Part shown: positions 9,795 to 18,234 of the stretch, in pieces | How positions within the stretch are numbered: position 1 is the stretch's first letter | Layout: each line of letters starts with the position of its first letter | NCBI GenBank assembly: GCA_044228875.1 | Contig: JBGAUA010000014.1 | Coordinates: 1-38,730 of the forward strand | DNA: 38,730 nt | Reading direction: 5' to 3' | DNA from: Epilinea sp044228875 | Lineage (GTDB): Bacteria; Chloroflexota; Anaerolineae; Epilineales; Epilineaceae | The notes under the pieces: model-generated | The model's database searches: none | The model's input: the letters and a program-made list of their open reading frames with translations, nothing else | What the model was told of the DNA's origin: nothing | Translations under genes and position numbers: made by a program

Positions 9795-11239
9795 GGGTTA
9801 CCTCGCAGCGTGGTGCCGTCAGGCACTTCGAGGATGCCGCCTGGTGGCGCATGCAGGGAGACGACGCCCTCGACGCGCACGCCGCGCCCGAAACGCACGT
9901 CGCCCCGAAGGGTCAGCGATGCGCAGCGGATCAACGATGGCGCGCCGAACGGTAGCCGCCGATTCAGATCATCGAGGAGCCCATGGTACCTATCATCGAG
10001 CACCACGATCGGTGCCACGCCATCCCGCTCCGGCATCAGGTCGAGACGGCCGTCCGGACTCACGGCATAGGCGTCGGACCACAGGCCGAGCAGGTCCGAC
10101 GTCTTCTTGACCGGCCTGAATCGGCTGCGCGGAACCCGAATGGCCGCTGACTTCGGAAAGTGCGTGATGGCGGCGCCCATGGCCGACTCCAACTGGTAGA
10201 TCCGTGGGCTGTCCGGTTGCGTCGGATCCACCGGCTTCTCGTTGCGGATCATAGGAAGGTCGAGGAAGCCGCCGTGCAAATCCAACAGGTCGGCCAGTGT
10301 TGGGAGATGGATCCACAGGTTGTTGGTGTTGAAGTAGCGATGGCGAACGATGTCCTGGAAGCTGGCAACGTCCGCTGGATGGCATTGCGCCAGTTCGCGT
10401 AGCAGGTAGCCGTCACCGGGTCGACAGGCCAGGTGGCCGCCCTTGCTGTCGGCCGGCGTCCGGTCGGCGACCTCCATCATGAAGTTCCATGACTGTCGCC
10501 GGAACTCGGCCAGCAGGGAGTGATCGACGGTGGCTCCCACATTGTCGATGTTGCTCACGAACGCCGTATGGTATCCGGCTTCCAGCAACTGTCGCAGGAG
10601 ACCCGACTGCCCGAGGACTTGGAAGATCTCGCCGTGGCCCGGCGGACACCAGGCCTTCGCCGGATCTGCCGGCCAATCGACGGGCGCCAGGGAATCGACG
10701 TCGATCTTGGGCACCCGGCCTTGGAGGAAGCTGAGTGGAACGGACGACTGGTCGCCGATCTCCGGATGGGACGCCAGCGCCAGCTGGGTCTCGGGATCCG
10801 TGCTGAAGCTGTTCATGAGCAGGAGGGGAAGGCGAACGCCGCTCCGCTGCCTGAGCGACAGGATCTGGCGCGCGAGGAGGTCCAGGAAGCTCAGGCCATC
10901 GTGCACTGGCAGCAGGGACTTCGGGCCGTTCAATCCCATGGATGTGCCCAGGCCGCCGTTTAGCTTGATGACGACCAGCCCGTCGAGACCAAGGGCCTCG
11001 GCATCGCCCGGATTTGGCAAGTTCATGGCGTCGGGTAGCTGTTCCACGGGTAGGATCCCGGACTCGCGGATGTATCCCGTTTCGCCCGCTTGCAGCCGGC
11101 GGTACTGCTGGGCAAATGCATCGATGGCCGACTCGGGGCATCCCGCAGCTGCCATCCGGGCGGCGAACGGCGCGAATCCACGAGGAAACGACGCGCTCAG
11201 CGCCTGGCGCGACGTCTGCGCTTCTGATCGATTTGACAT
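9791..11239 (-). CDS. UTP--glucose-1-phosphate uridylyltransferase, eukaryotic (UDPGP) type
   Basis: 482 residues. It belongs to the UDPGP family of eukaryotic UGP2 and not to bacterial GalU. The nucleotide-binding loop KLNGGLGTSMGLNGPKS is at about residues 92-108. LLLMNSFSTDPET, FVSNIDNVGATVD (metal/sugar site) and a late segment with FRPVKKTSDLLGLWSDAY are all typical of the family, as is the C-terminal left-handed beta-helix (LTLRGDVRFGRGVRVEGVVSLHAPPGG). It makes UDP-glucose from UTP and glucose-1-phosphate for glycan synthesis. The ATG at 11239 has no Shine-Dalgarno but a TATAGT only 6 bases upstream, suggesting a leaderless transcript. It is first in an overlapping set with FTCD and a secreted protein. 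Confidence 0.93.
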   Translation of the reverse strand: MSNRSEAQTSRQALSASFPRGFAPFAARMAAAGCPESAIDAFAQQYRRLQAGETGYIRESGILPVEQLPDAMNLPNPGDAEALGLDGLVVIKLNGGLGTSMGLNGPKSLLPVHDGLSFLDLLARQILSLRQRSGVRLPLLLMNSFSTDPETQLALASHPEIGDQSSVPLSFLQGRVPKIDVDSLAPVDWPADPAKAWCPPGHGEIFQVLGQSGLLRQLLEAGYHTAFVSNIDNVGATVDHSLLAEFRRQSWNFMMEVADRTPADSKGGHLACRPGDGYLLRELAQCHPADVASFQDIVRHRYFNTNNLWIHLPTLADLLDLHGGFLDLPMIRNEKPVDPTQPDSPRIYQLESAMGAAITHFPKSAAIRVPRSRFRPVKKTSDLLGLWSDAYAVSPDGRLDLMPERDGVAPIVVLDDRYHGLLDDLNRRLPFGAPSLIRCASLTLRGDVRFGRGVRVEGVVSLHAPPGGILEVPDGTTLRGNP

Positions 11240-11245
11240 GGCCCA

Positions 11246-11251
11246 ACTATA
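11246..11251 (-). promoter_or_regulatory. Candidate leaderless -10 element TATAGT
   Basis: TATAGT ends 6 bases before the ATG at 11239, so transcription would begin at or next to the start codon. The upstream -35 area is weak (TCACCG/ATCACC). The absence of a ribosome binding site before this gene fits. Confidence 0.4.
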
Positions 11252-11309
11252 GCTTCACGAGCGCCGACGGTGATCCAGGGCGGCACGGCCAACGGGTCCA
11301 CTCCAGTGA

Positions 11310-13205
11310 TCAGGCCGCCATCGTCATGGCCTCCAACGCCTGCGCAGCACCCTGCTCGCCGCGCTCCTGGTCCAATTGGGCCAGGCGGTCAGCCACCAAC
11401 CGAGGCATGAGCGGGTTCACCCGGCGCAGATCTGCCACCAGTTCCAGCCAACGGTGCCTTGCCTCGGGATTCGCATGGATGTGCAGCTGAATCGCCATGT
11501 TGGCGGGATGGGTGAAGCCCGGGGATGCGGCCACTGGCTCCCGCAAGGCACGGAGTACCGTTGAGAAGTAGTACGAGAGCATCGGCGGAACCAGCCCGAA
11601 CATCTTGTCCCAGACCGGCCGATTCTCCTTGAGCAAGGTGAAAAAGGCGAGGTAGTACTGGGTGGCGCGAGCGTATTCGAAGCCCAGATAATGCGCCCCG
11701 GCGGCTGCGAAGCAGTAGCTGGCGATGTACGTCTCGAGGTCCATCTGGCTCGCGCCTGACGTGCCGCTGCGCAGCAGCTCCAACGTCATTTTGGCCGCCT
11801 GGAGAAAGTAATGCCTGGCCTGGTCGAAGCTCTTCGGGCGAACGGCGTGCCCCTGGTCCGCCAGGGCTAGCGCCCTGTCGAGACTGGGTTCTTCCTGCAG
11901 CACCCAGGCGTCGATCTCCTGACAGGTGGCTGCCAGCTCTGGTTGGGCCAGCAGTTCGGGAGCCCAGTCCCACCCCTCCGCGGCCACCGAGATGCCATTG
12001 AAATCCAACTGATCGGATGCGACCCCCAGGAGATGTTCGACGCGGCCATCTCCGTCCGCCGAGCCAAAGAGAAGGCCGGCGACGGTTGCCGGATCCACGA
12101 TCAGGCGTGCCTCAAGGCAGGCGGCAAGATAGACACTCTCGCAGCGGTCGATGAAGACGATCTCGGTTACTTCCTCGGCCAAGGTCAACGGGTCCAACTG
12201 GAAGGCGTCGGGGATGGGCTCGAAGAGATCGGCGAAACGGGCGAGCTTGACGATGTCCCGAACCAGGTTGCGGTCGCGTCCGATGCCCTCAGCGTCGTAG
12301 CGTCCGACGAGTTCCTGGACGCATTCACCCAAGCTGAACTCGCCGGGGAAGTCCTCGATCAAACGATGCAGATCCTGCAAGACCTCGCGGCGAACCGCCG
12401 GCTCCACGATGCGCAGCTCAGCCGCGCGCCACGCCGTACGGTACGCGGCGGCCGGGTCCCGGGCGCTGTCCGACAGCTGGCGCGGGCTGACCCACAGCTG
12501 CTGATCGGACTGGCGCGTCTCGACCAGGTCGCCCTGGGCGTCGAGAAACTCCTTGAACTGCGGGAACCCCAGCGCCATCTCGTCAAAGGTGGCGTCGATG
12601 GACAGCATGGTGTGCTTGAGGGCGGCGGCCAGAACGGGACCCGGCTCGGCGCGCGGTGACCTCCGCCGCAGCGCCTCGAGCAACAGCGACCGTGCCGCCT
12701 CCATGCCGTCGTGGACCAGGGTGGGGGTGTTCTCGCCGATCAGGCTGCCGTAGGACACGAAGTGGTCACAGGCGCGGATCAGCACCGGGCTGGTGGCGTG
12801 CTTCAGGCCGATGCCCACCACCGTTCGGCCATGACCGCGCAACCGTCGGGCCACCGCCGAGTAGTCGCTATCACCGCCAACGATGACGAAGACCTCGATC
12901 TCCGGCCGAGTGAGCGCAGTTTCCAGCGCATCCACCACCAGCTGGATGTCGACGGCGTTCTTTCGTTGCCGCGAGCCTCCCGGGAGGAAGAGCTGGGTCA
13001 GATCCAGGGAATGCTCCGAGACGGTCTCGCTGTAGGCACGAAAGCGCGTCCAGTCGGCATAAGCGCGGCGCACACCGCAAGTGCCCCAGCGCTCGGCCTC
13101 GTTCATCACGGCGTCGAGATTGAAGAAGCCGTGGGCGTCCTGCGCGGCGATGGCGATGTTCTCGAAGTCGATGAACACTGCGGCTCTGGGTCTGGTGGCC
13201 TGCAT
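11310..13205 (-). CDS. NYN (LabA/PIN-like) domain protein with LOTUS/OST-HTH domain and long C-terminal region
   Basis: 631 residues. The NYN nuclease-like domain covers about residues 8-155, with acidic residues in AAVFIDFENIAIAA, NAVDIQLVVDAL and VIVGGDSDYSAVARRLRGHG, the usual metal-binding aspartates. A winged-helix LOTUS/OST-HTH domain follows (about 165-250), ending MALGFPQFKEFLDAQGDLV, a typical OST-HTH ending. In the family NYN-LOTUS proteins bind or cut RNA. The remaining 350 or so residues are mostly helical and match nothing I recognise. They include a segment with HYLGFEYARATQYYLAFFTLL that could be a TPR-like helical hairpin. It lies 70 bases upstream of the UDP-glucose pyrophosphorylase gene on the same strand. 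AGGGGGG lies about 10 bases before the ATG. Confidence 0.85.
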   Translation of the reverse strand: MQATRPRAAVFIDFENIAIAAQDAHGFFNLDAVMNEAERWGTCGVRRAYADWTRFRAYSETVSEHSLDLTQLFLPGGSRQRKNAVDIQLVVDALETALTRPEIEVFVIVGGDSDYSAVARRLRGHGRTVVGIGLKHATSPVLIRACDHFVSYGSLIGENTPTLVHDGMEAARSLLLEALRRRSPRAEPGPVLAAALKHTMLSIDATFDEMALGFPQFKEFLDAQGDLVETRQSDQQLWVSPRQLSDSARDPAAAYRTAWRAAELRIVEPAVRREVLQDLHRLIEDFPGEFSLGECVQELVGRYDAEGIGRDRNLVRDIVKLARFADLFEPIPDAFQLDPLTLAEEVTEIVFIDRCESVYLAACLEARLIVDPATVAGLLFGSADGDGRVEHLLGVASDQLDFNGISVAAEGWDWAPELLAQPELAATCQEIDAWVLQEEPSLDRALALADQGHAVRPKSFDQARHYFLQAAKMTLELLRSGTSGASQMDLETYIASYCFAAAGAHYLGFEYARATQYYLAFFTLLKENRPVWDKMFGLVPPMLSYYFSTVLRALREPVAASPGFTHPANMAIQLHIHANPEARHRWLELVADLRRVNPLMPRLVADRLAQLDQERGEQGAAQALEAMTMAA

Positions 13206-13459
13206 GGCTGAACGTCCCCCCTAATAAAGTGCCAGGATCAGTGACCGGCTCGCGGCGGCCTCACGTGTCGGGGCCAGCCGCCCATCCGTAAATCGTGCAC
13301 CCAATAGCCGGCGTTCTGCACGTGTTTGCATTGTACCACACGAGGACGCACTGGTCATGCACGGTGCGCAGTGACGGCGGACAGCGGTTCGAGAGCAGCG
13401 CGTCGGGTGCCGCGCGGTCGAAGTTGTGAGCCTGAGGAAGGTCATGGCAACCTTTGCCC
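13206..13459. other. Divergent intergenic region with candidate promoter
   Basis: This 254-base gap separates the NYN gene (minus) from the MBL-fold gene (plus). On the minus strand TGGTACAAT (13330-13338) is an extended -10 (TGn plus TACAAT) that would start the NYN message with a leader of about 115 bases. No tRNA, repeat or credible small gene was seen. Confidence 0.4.
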
Positions 13460-14410
13460 ATGAGCAGACCACCTCGCATCGACACCATCGATCTCGACTT
13501 TCTCGGTATTCCTGAGAGCATCGCCGTGTACGCATTGTCCGGGCCGGACGGTACCGTTCTGGTCGAGAGCGGTCCCATGAGCACCGTGCACGTGCTGTCA
13601 GCCTCGCTGGCCACGATAGGTATCGCGCCATCAGACGTGACCGATGTCCTGGTCACTCATGTTCACCTGGACCATGCCGGATCCGCCGGCTGGTGGGCCG
13701 CTCAGGGAGCTCGCATCCACGTTCACCGCCTGGGACATCGACACCTCGCAGATCCTTCGCGTCTTCTGGCCAGCGCGTCAAGGGTCTACGGGTCCGATAT
13801 GAACCGCCTGTGGGGAACCATGTCGCCGGTTCCGCTTGAGCGCTTGATCGCGCACGATGACGGCGATACGATTGCGGCCGCCGGACTGGACCTGCGCTGC
13901 ATCGATACGCCGGGCCATGCCAGCCATCATCTATGCTTCGTCATCGACGGCGCGGTCTTCACCGGTGATGTCGCCGGCATCAGGATGCCGGGGCAACGGG
14001 CTGCAATGGCGCCAACCCCTCCGCCGGACATCGATGTCGAAGCTTGGATGGACAGCTTGGGCCGGCTCCGCCGGCAGCAGGCGGAGCGCCTTTACCTGAC
14101 CCATTTCGGGGAGGTGCGCGATCCTGCGGCGCACCTGGACAGGGTCGCCGCTGCCCTGATCGCCGCCGCCGACTGCGTGGCCCGAGGGCTGGGGAACGGA
14201 CTCGACCGCGATGGCTTGTCGGCCGCCTTCGACGCCTGGTACCGATCTGAGCTGTCGCGGCAGGGTGTCACCGGGCGGGCCGTAAATGCCTACCTGGCCG
14301 GCAATCCGCCCCCGATGGCAGTGGACGGGCTGCAGCGCTACCTGGGCCGGAACGAGGCTGTGGCGCGCGAGCGATCTTCGCCAGCAACGGCCACCAACGG
14401 GTCGGCCTAG
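13460..14410 (+). CDS. MBL-fold metallo-hydrolase
   Basis: 316 residues from the ATG at 13460; a TTG two codons upstream is also in frame but less likely. The metallo-beta-lactamase fold is shown by THVHLDHAG (about 66-74, the HxHxDH motif with H67, H69, D71, H72), DTPGHASHHLCF (third-metal histidine), FTGDVAGIR (bridging aspartate) and LTHFGEV (last histidine). Such enzymes hydrolyse thioesters, lactones or phosphodiesters, and the sequence does not say which. The C-terminal 90 residues after LTHFGEV are helical and may shape the substrate pocket. A GAGGAAGG lies about 20 bases upstream, rather far for a ribosome binding site, so the start is moderately sure. It is a single gene, convergent with the small gene downstream. 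Confidence 0.9.
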   Translation: MSRPPRIDTIDLDFLGIPESIAVYALSGPDGTVLVESGPMSTVHVLSASLATIGIAPSDVTDVLVTHVHLDHAGSAGWWAAQGARIHVHRLGHRHLADPSRLLASASRVYGSDMNRLWGTMSPVPLERLIAHDDGDTIAAAGLDLRCIDTPGHASHHLCFVIDGAVFTGDVAGIRMPGQRAAMAPTPPPDIDVEAWMDSLGRLRRQQAERLYLTHFGEVRDPAAHLDRVAAALIAAADCVARGLGNGLDRDGLSAAFDAWYRSELSRQGVTGRAVNAYLAGNPPPMAVDGLQRYLGRNEAVARERSSPATATNGSA

Positions 14411-14516
14411 TACCGCACCTCCAAAGGGCGTACGTGCCGCCGTGGCTTGACCTCGCGGCAAATGAAGAATTCGAGACCCGGCACACCCACGGGCTACGCT
14501 CAAAGTCCTTTGTGGT

Positions 14517-14543
14517 GCGATATTGGTCGCCGACCGATATCGC
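14517..14543. repeat. 27-base near-perfect palindrome
   Basis: GCGATATTGGTCG, one base, then CGACCGATATCGC: 13-base arms with a single mismatch. It sits between the convergent ends of the MBL-fold gene and the small gene at 14551. No T-run follows on either strand, so it is not a standard intrinsic terminator. It could be an operator, a rho-assisted or bidirectional stem, or a mobile-element scar. Confidence 0.7.
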
Positions 14544-14550
14544 TGTGGTC

Positions 14551-14844
14551 TCAGGTGGCCGAAGGCTGATCGAAAGGGTCGCCGTCCAGTTCCAACCAGC
14601 CCAGCCGTGCCAGGTCCTCCAGGAAGGCCGCGGGACTGCCGCAGCGAATGCGCGTGCCGGTGGCTCGCTGCAGCCTTGCGGCCCAGCGGGTCATGAATCG
14701 CCAGATGTCCGGCTGCGGCGTCACCGATCGCGCATTGAGTTGCCGGAGCGCATCGACCGCGTCGGCTGCCGTAAACCTCCTGCCGCCGGGAAGCGCCAAC
14801 CGGAGCGGGCCTGCGACCTGTGCATCCGCTTCAGATGACGCCAC
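14551..14844 (-). CDS. Small hypothetical protein
   Basis: 97 residues if it starts at GTG 14844, which overlaps the end of the alpha/beta hydrolase gene by 14 bases; the open frame itself continues to 14886. The composition looks like a folded soluble protein, with a hydrophobic pattern in FTAADAVDALRQL, DIWRFMTRWAARLQ and FLEDLARLGWLELDGD. These suggest three or four helices ending in a short beta turn, possibly winged-helix-like. There is no clear ribosome binding site; coupling to the upstream stop is likely. I do not recognise the family, and no function is proposed. Confidence 0.5.
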   Translation of the reverse strand: MASSEADAQVAGPLRLALPGGRRFTAADAVDALRQLNARSVTPQPDIWRFMTRWAARLQRATGTRIRCGSPAAFLEDLARLGWLELDGDPFDQPSAT

Positions 14845-15568
14845 GCGCTCGCGCCCACGCGGTGATCCGCCTCGCGGTATCGGCATTCAAGTGGGGTTGG
14901 TCATGCCCATGCCATGGACGTACCAGCAGGTCGCAGTTGGGTCCGCCCGCCAGCTGCAAGCGGTAGGCCTCGGACGGTGGGATCAGCGGGTCTAGTCGGC
15001 CGTGAACGAGGAGAACCGGCCGCGGACTGATGCGATGTATGGCATCCACGGGCTGTCCCTCGGCCAGGGAGAAGCTACCCATGCGCGCACCAAGGGCCCC
15101 TTGAACCAGGCGCCCACCGGATCGACGATGAAAGGCGAGTTGCAGCAGGCCCTGCGTGGTCGATCGCAGCAGTGGATTGGCTGAGGCATACACGCCGATT
15201 GTCACCACTGCGGCTACCGAATGGCAGGCGGCGGCGTGACGGATGGCGGTCGCGCCGCCCATGCTGCTACCGACCGTCACAATGACCGGATGACCGTTTG
15301 ACCTGGCCAGACCGACCACCGCATCCAGGTCCGCGGCCTCGCCGTCCGCGAATCGGCATGTGCCATCGCTCTGTCCATGACCGCGGAAGTCGAAGGCGTA
15401 AACGGACCAGTCGCGACTCAGCGCGGCCAGGAAGCGCGGCACGGCGCGGTGATCCTTGCCTCCCAGAAAGCCGTGGGCGTAGACCAACGCCGGCCGATCC
15501 GCGCGCGGATCCACCATTACGCAGGACAGTTCGGTGCCGTCCATGCTGTGTGTGGTGGCGCTGATCAT
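14831..15568 (-). CDS. Alpha/beta hydrolase (S9/serine aminopeptidase-like)
   Basis: 245 residues from ATG 15568; the frame is open to 15724, and the true start is uncertain because no ribosome binding site is visible. The order is canonical: YAHGFLGGKD (oxyanion loop, about 30-39), FDFRGHGQSDG (about 59-69), VTVGSSMGGATAIRHAA with the nucleophile near S102, LLVHGRLDPLIPPSEAY with the acid, and WHGHDQPHLN with the histidine. No signal peptide is present from the chosen start, so it should be cytoplasmic. The substrate could be an ester, a peptide or a lysophospholipid. It lies about 170 bases downstream of the SLC13 permease on the same strand. Confidence 0.85.
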   Translation of the reverse strand: MISATTHSMDGTELSCVMVDPRADRPALVYAHGFLGGKDHRAVPRFLAALSRDWSVYAFDFRGHGQSDGTCRFADGEAADLDAVVGLARSNGHPVIVTVGSSMGGATAIRHAAACHSVAAVVTIGVYASANPLLRSTTQGLLQLAFHRRSGGRLVQGALGARMGSFSLAEGQPVDAIHRISPRPVLLVHGRLDPLIPPSEAYRLQLAGGPNCDLLVRPWHGHDQPHLNADTARRITAWARARGVI

Positions 15569-15737
15569 CGACGGCGCTTGCTTGCGGCGTATCAACGGAC
15601 TCAGCCATCCGGATGCCGATCTGCCTTTGGAACCCGTTCGGGTCTCAGAATGCCTGTGAGCTACTTCTGCCACGTGCGAGCGCAACTGCCACCTCGTCTC
15701 CCGACCCATGCACAGGGTCGCCAATCCAGGGCTCAGT

Positions 15738-18089
15738 CTAACGAATGAACACGGGTACAGTCAAGAGCGCCACGACCATGACAAGGATGGTCAGTGGTAG
15801 CCCGACCCGGACGAAATCGGAGAAGCGGTAGCCTCCCGGACCCATCACGAGGACGTTGGCTGGATGGCCTACCGGACTGAAGAAACTGCTGGACGCAGCT
15901 ACGGCCAGAACCATCATCAGCTGGCGGATCGGGACTCCCGATTGCGTCGCCGCCGTCATGGCGATCGGTCCCATTAGCAGTGCCACGGCAGGGCTTGGCA
16001 TGATCTGCGCTGCCAGAGCGCCTATGGCATAGATCGCCGCCATCACGCCGGCCGCTCCAAGGCCGCCGGCCGCCTTGATGAGACCACTCGCCAGAAGGCC
16101 GGCCGCTCCGGAGCTTTCCAGGGCCAGGCCCATGGGCAACATGCCGGCGATGAGGAACAGCGCCCGCCACTGCACATAGCGGTAAGCCTCCTCCATGTCC
16201 AGGCAGCGCGTGAGGACCATGGCAATGGCTCCGGCCAGGCTGCTCAGCTCGATCGGCACGTGCCAGACCACGGTTGGGATGATGACGCCACCCACAAAGA
16301 TCAGGGCCGCCAGGGCCGCCTTGTCGCGGCGCGGCTCCTCCTGGGCCTTCTCGCTGAGCAGGATAAAGTCCGGATTTCCGGCCAGCAGCATCAGCTTGCT
16401 GCGCCGGCCGAAGAGAAGGAGCGCGTCTCCAAATCGCAAGGGGATGTCCTTGACCCTGGTGCGTAGCGCTCGACCCTCGCGCCAGATTGCCAGGACGCTG
16501 AGCCCGAAGCGCTCCCGGAAGTGAAGGGCTCGCAAGGTTCTTCCTACCAGTCTCGTATGCGGCGAAAGCGCAGCTTCCATCATGCTGACCTGCTCGGACT
16601 CCAACGCGCTGAAGTCCGGCGTGTCAGGATCGATGACAAGGTCCGCATAGGCGCGCATGATGGCCAGCTGGTCCGCATGGCCTTTGACGAGAATGACGTC
16701 GCCGCGTTGCACCCGATAGCCTGGTTCCGGCATCAGGGCGACCGCGCCTTGGCGGATCAGGCCGAGAACGGTCAGACCAAAGGACTCCGGGCGAAGATCG
16801 ACCAGTGATCGCCCGACGATGGGCGAGACGGCATCCACTCGGACCGTGAACAAGCTGTCCTCGAGGCCGTACCGCGCTGCCGCCTCGTCGATACTCGCCG
16901 GTATGACCTCCAGAAAGTTTGGATCGGAGCGCAGCCGCGCAATCTGGGCATCGCTACCCTGAAGCAGCAGGAAGTCACCGGGTTGCAAGGGGTCGTAGTG
17001 GAAGTCGAAAGGCCGCACCTGGCCGTCGGCATGGCGGATGGCCAGCACGATGAGGCCGAACCGCTGCCGGAATCGCGCGCTTACCAGGGTCTCACCCAGA
17101 ACGCCTGCGCCAGGTCCAAGCTTCGCTTCGGCGATACCGATACCTTGGCCGGTCAAGGCGCGCAGTCCAGGCTCGTCGTCGACCAGCCTGAGGTGGCGAT
17201 CGCCTCGAGCCGCTTCGAAATGGTCCTGACGGCCGCGAACGATCAGGCGATCACCCGCTCGGAGCTGCGTCATGGCCTCCGGCGCCAGGATGAGTCCGTC
17301 GTCGCGGTCGATGGCCAGGACATTCAGGCTCAACGCCGATCCCAGCCTCCCGGCGGCCAAGGTCAGCCCGTCGAGTACTGATCCTGCGGGGATGCGGATG
17401 CTGAAGATCCGCTCCATCAAGTCATAGGGCCCGCTGGGCTCGGCTTCGGTGTCATGAGGGCCGCCCGACACCTTGCCTTTCGGCAGCCCATGCCGACCGA
17501 CGAGGATCATGTAGGCGATGCCCGCGGACGCGACAGCCAGGCCGATCGGGGTGAAGTCGAACATGTGGAAGCCTTGTCCAGGCTGCGAGGCGTCCAACTG
17601 CTCGCTGAGCACGACGTTGGGTGACGTGCCGATAAGGGTGATCAGCCCGCCGAGCAGTGCGGCGAAAGACAATGGCATCAGGAGCCGCGCCGGCGAAATA
17701 CCGCGGCGACGCGAGATGTCGATGACTGGCGGCAGCAACAGCGCCGCGACGCCGACGTTGTTCATGAAGGCGGACAGGAAGGCCGCGATCACCATCAGCC
17801 AGATCATGAGCGAGACCTCGCCGCCTCGCGACCGCTGATCGATCTGCCGGCCGATGATTCCGGCGACTCCTGTTCGTGACAGGCCTCCTGTCAAGACAAA
17901 CATCGCGGCGATGGTCACGACGGCTGGGTTCGAGAAGGACGACAGGGCCGCCTGGGGCTCGACCAGCCCGGTCAAGGCCAGCAGCACCAGGACGCCCAAA
18001 GCAGCCAGGTCCATCGGGATGAGCTCGGTGGCAAAGGCGATCAGCGCGCCGATCAGGATCAGGAGCACGGCAATGGCTGGCAGGGTCAT
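15738..18089 (-). CDS. SLC13-family permease with four RCK_C (TrkA-C) domains
   Basis: 783 residues. Membrane helices cover about 1-200 and again about 590-783, each half being one repeat of the CitT/SLC13 (DASS) fold: SFSNPAVVTIAAMFVL and GTSPNVVLSEQ in the first, SSSFFSPVGHPANVLVMGPGGY in the second. Between them lie four tandem cytosolic RCK_C repeats at about 225-295, 320-395, 412-480 and 500-572. Each repeat has a VxG-x(2)-L start, an FGL-x-VL-x-I-x-R core and an L-x-x-GD-x-LL-x-x-G end. Members usually have two. The fold transports dicarboxylates, citrate or sulfate with sodium; RCK_C domains bind small regulators. The substrate is unknown. It has a consensus promoter (TTGACG-17-TAGACT) just upstream. 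Confidence 0.92.
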   Translation of the reverse strand: MTLPAIAVLLILIGALIAFATELIPMDLAALGVLVLLALTGLVEPQAALSSFSNPAVVTIAAMFVLTGGLSRTGVAGIIGRQIDQRSRGGEVSLMIWLMVIAAFLSAFMNNVGVAALLLPPVIDISRRRGISPARLLMPLSFAALLGGLITLIGTSPNVVLSEQLDASQPGQGFHMFDFTPIGLAVASAGIAYMILVGRHGLPKGKVSGGPHDTEAEPSGPYDLMERIFSIRIPAGSVLDGLTLAAGRLGSALSLNVLAIDRDDGLILAPEAMTQLRAGDRLIVRGRQDHFEAARGDRHLRLVDDEPGLRALTGQGIGIAEAKLGPGAGVLGETLVSARFRQRFGLIVLAIRHADGQVRPFDFHYDPLQPGDFLLLQGSDAQIARLRSDPNFLEVIPASIDEAAARYGLEDSLFTVRVDAVSPIVGRSLVDLRPESFGLTVLGLIRQGAVALMPEPGYRVQRGDVILVKGHADQLAIMRAYADLVIDPDTPDFSALESEQVSMMEAALSPHTRLVGRTLRALHFRERFGLSVLAIWREGRALRTRVKDIPLRFGDALLLFGRRSKLMLLAGNPDFILLSEKAQEEPRRDKAALAALIFVGGVIIPTVVWHVPIELSSLAGAIAMVLTRCLDMEEAYRYVQWRALFLIAGMLPMGLALESSGAAGLLASGLIKAAGGLGAAGVMAAIYAIGALAAQIMPSPAVALLMGPIAMTAATQSGVPIRQLMMVLAVAASSSFFSPVGHPANVLVMGPGGYRFSDFVRVGLPLTILVMVVALLTVPVFIR

Positions 18090-18111
18090 CTAACGCGGGT
18101 CCACGTCGGCC

Positions 18112-18140
18112 AGTCTAGCCCAAGGCCTGACAGGCGTCAA
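18112..18140 (-). promoter_or_regulatory. Sigma70-type promoter TTGACG-17-TAGACT for the SLC13 permease
   Basis: On the minus strand TTGACG (18140-18135) and TAGACT (18117-18112) are exactly 17 bases apart. Transcription would begin near 18105, about 16 bases before the ATG at 18089. Confidence 0.65.
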
Positions 18141-18165
18141 CGGCGCCGGTCGACCGCCTCGCGCC

Positions 18166-18194
18166 TTGACAAGCCGAAGCCGCCGAGGTATTCC
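18166..18194 (+). promoter_or_regulatory. Sigma70-type promoter TTGACA-17-TATTCC for rfbC
   Basis: A perfect -35 TTGACA (18166-18171) and TATTCC (18189-18194) with 17-base spacing. Transcription would start near 18201, about 35 bases before the rfbC ATG. It is arranged back to back with the permease promoter, with only 25 bases between the two -35 boxes. Confidence 0.65.
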
Positions 18195-18234
18195 ATGCCA
18201 CCTCCGGCCCTGACACCACCCTAGGCAAGACGCC

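Noticed and set aside
8865..10070. Plus-strand open frame of 401 codons opposite FTCD
   Set aside because: Composition is that of an antisense shadow, and FTCD on the minus strand is conserved along its full length.
13385..13410. GGTTCGA resembling the T-loop of a tRNA in the gap before the MBL-fold gene
   Set aside because: No matching T-stem, anticodon arm or acceptor stem could be formed around it.
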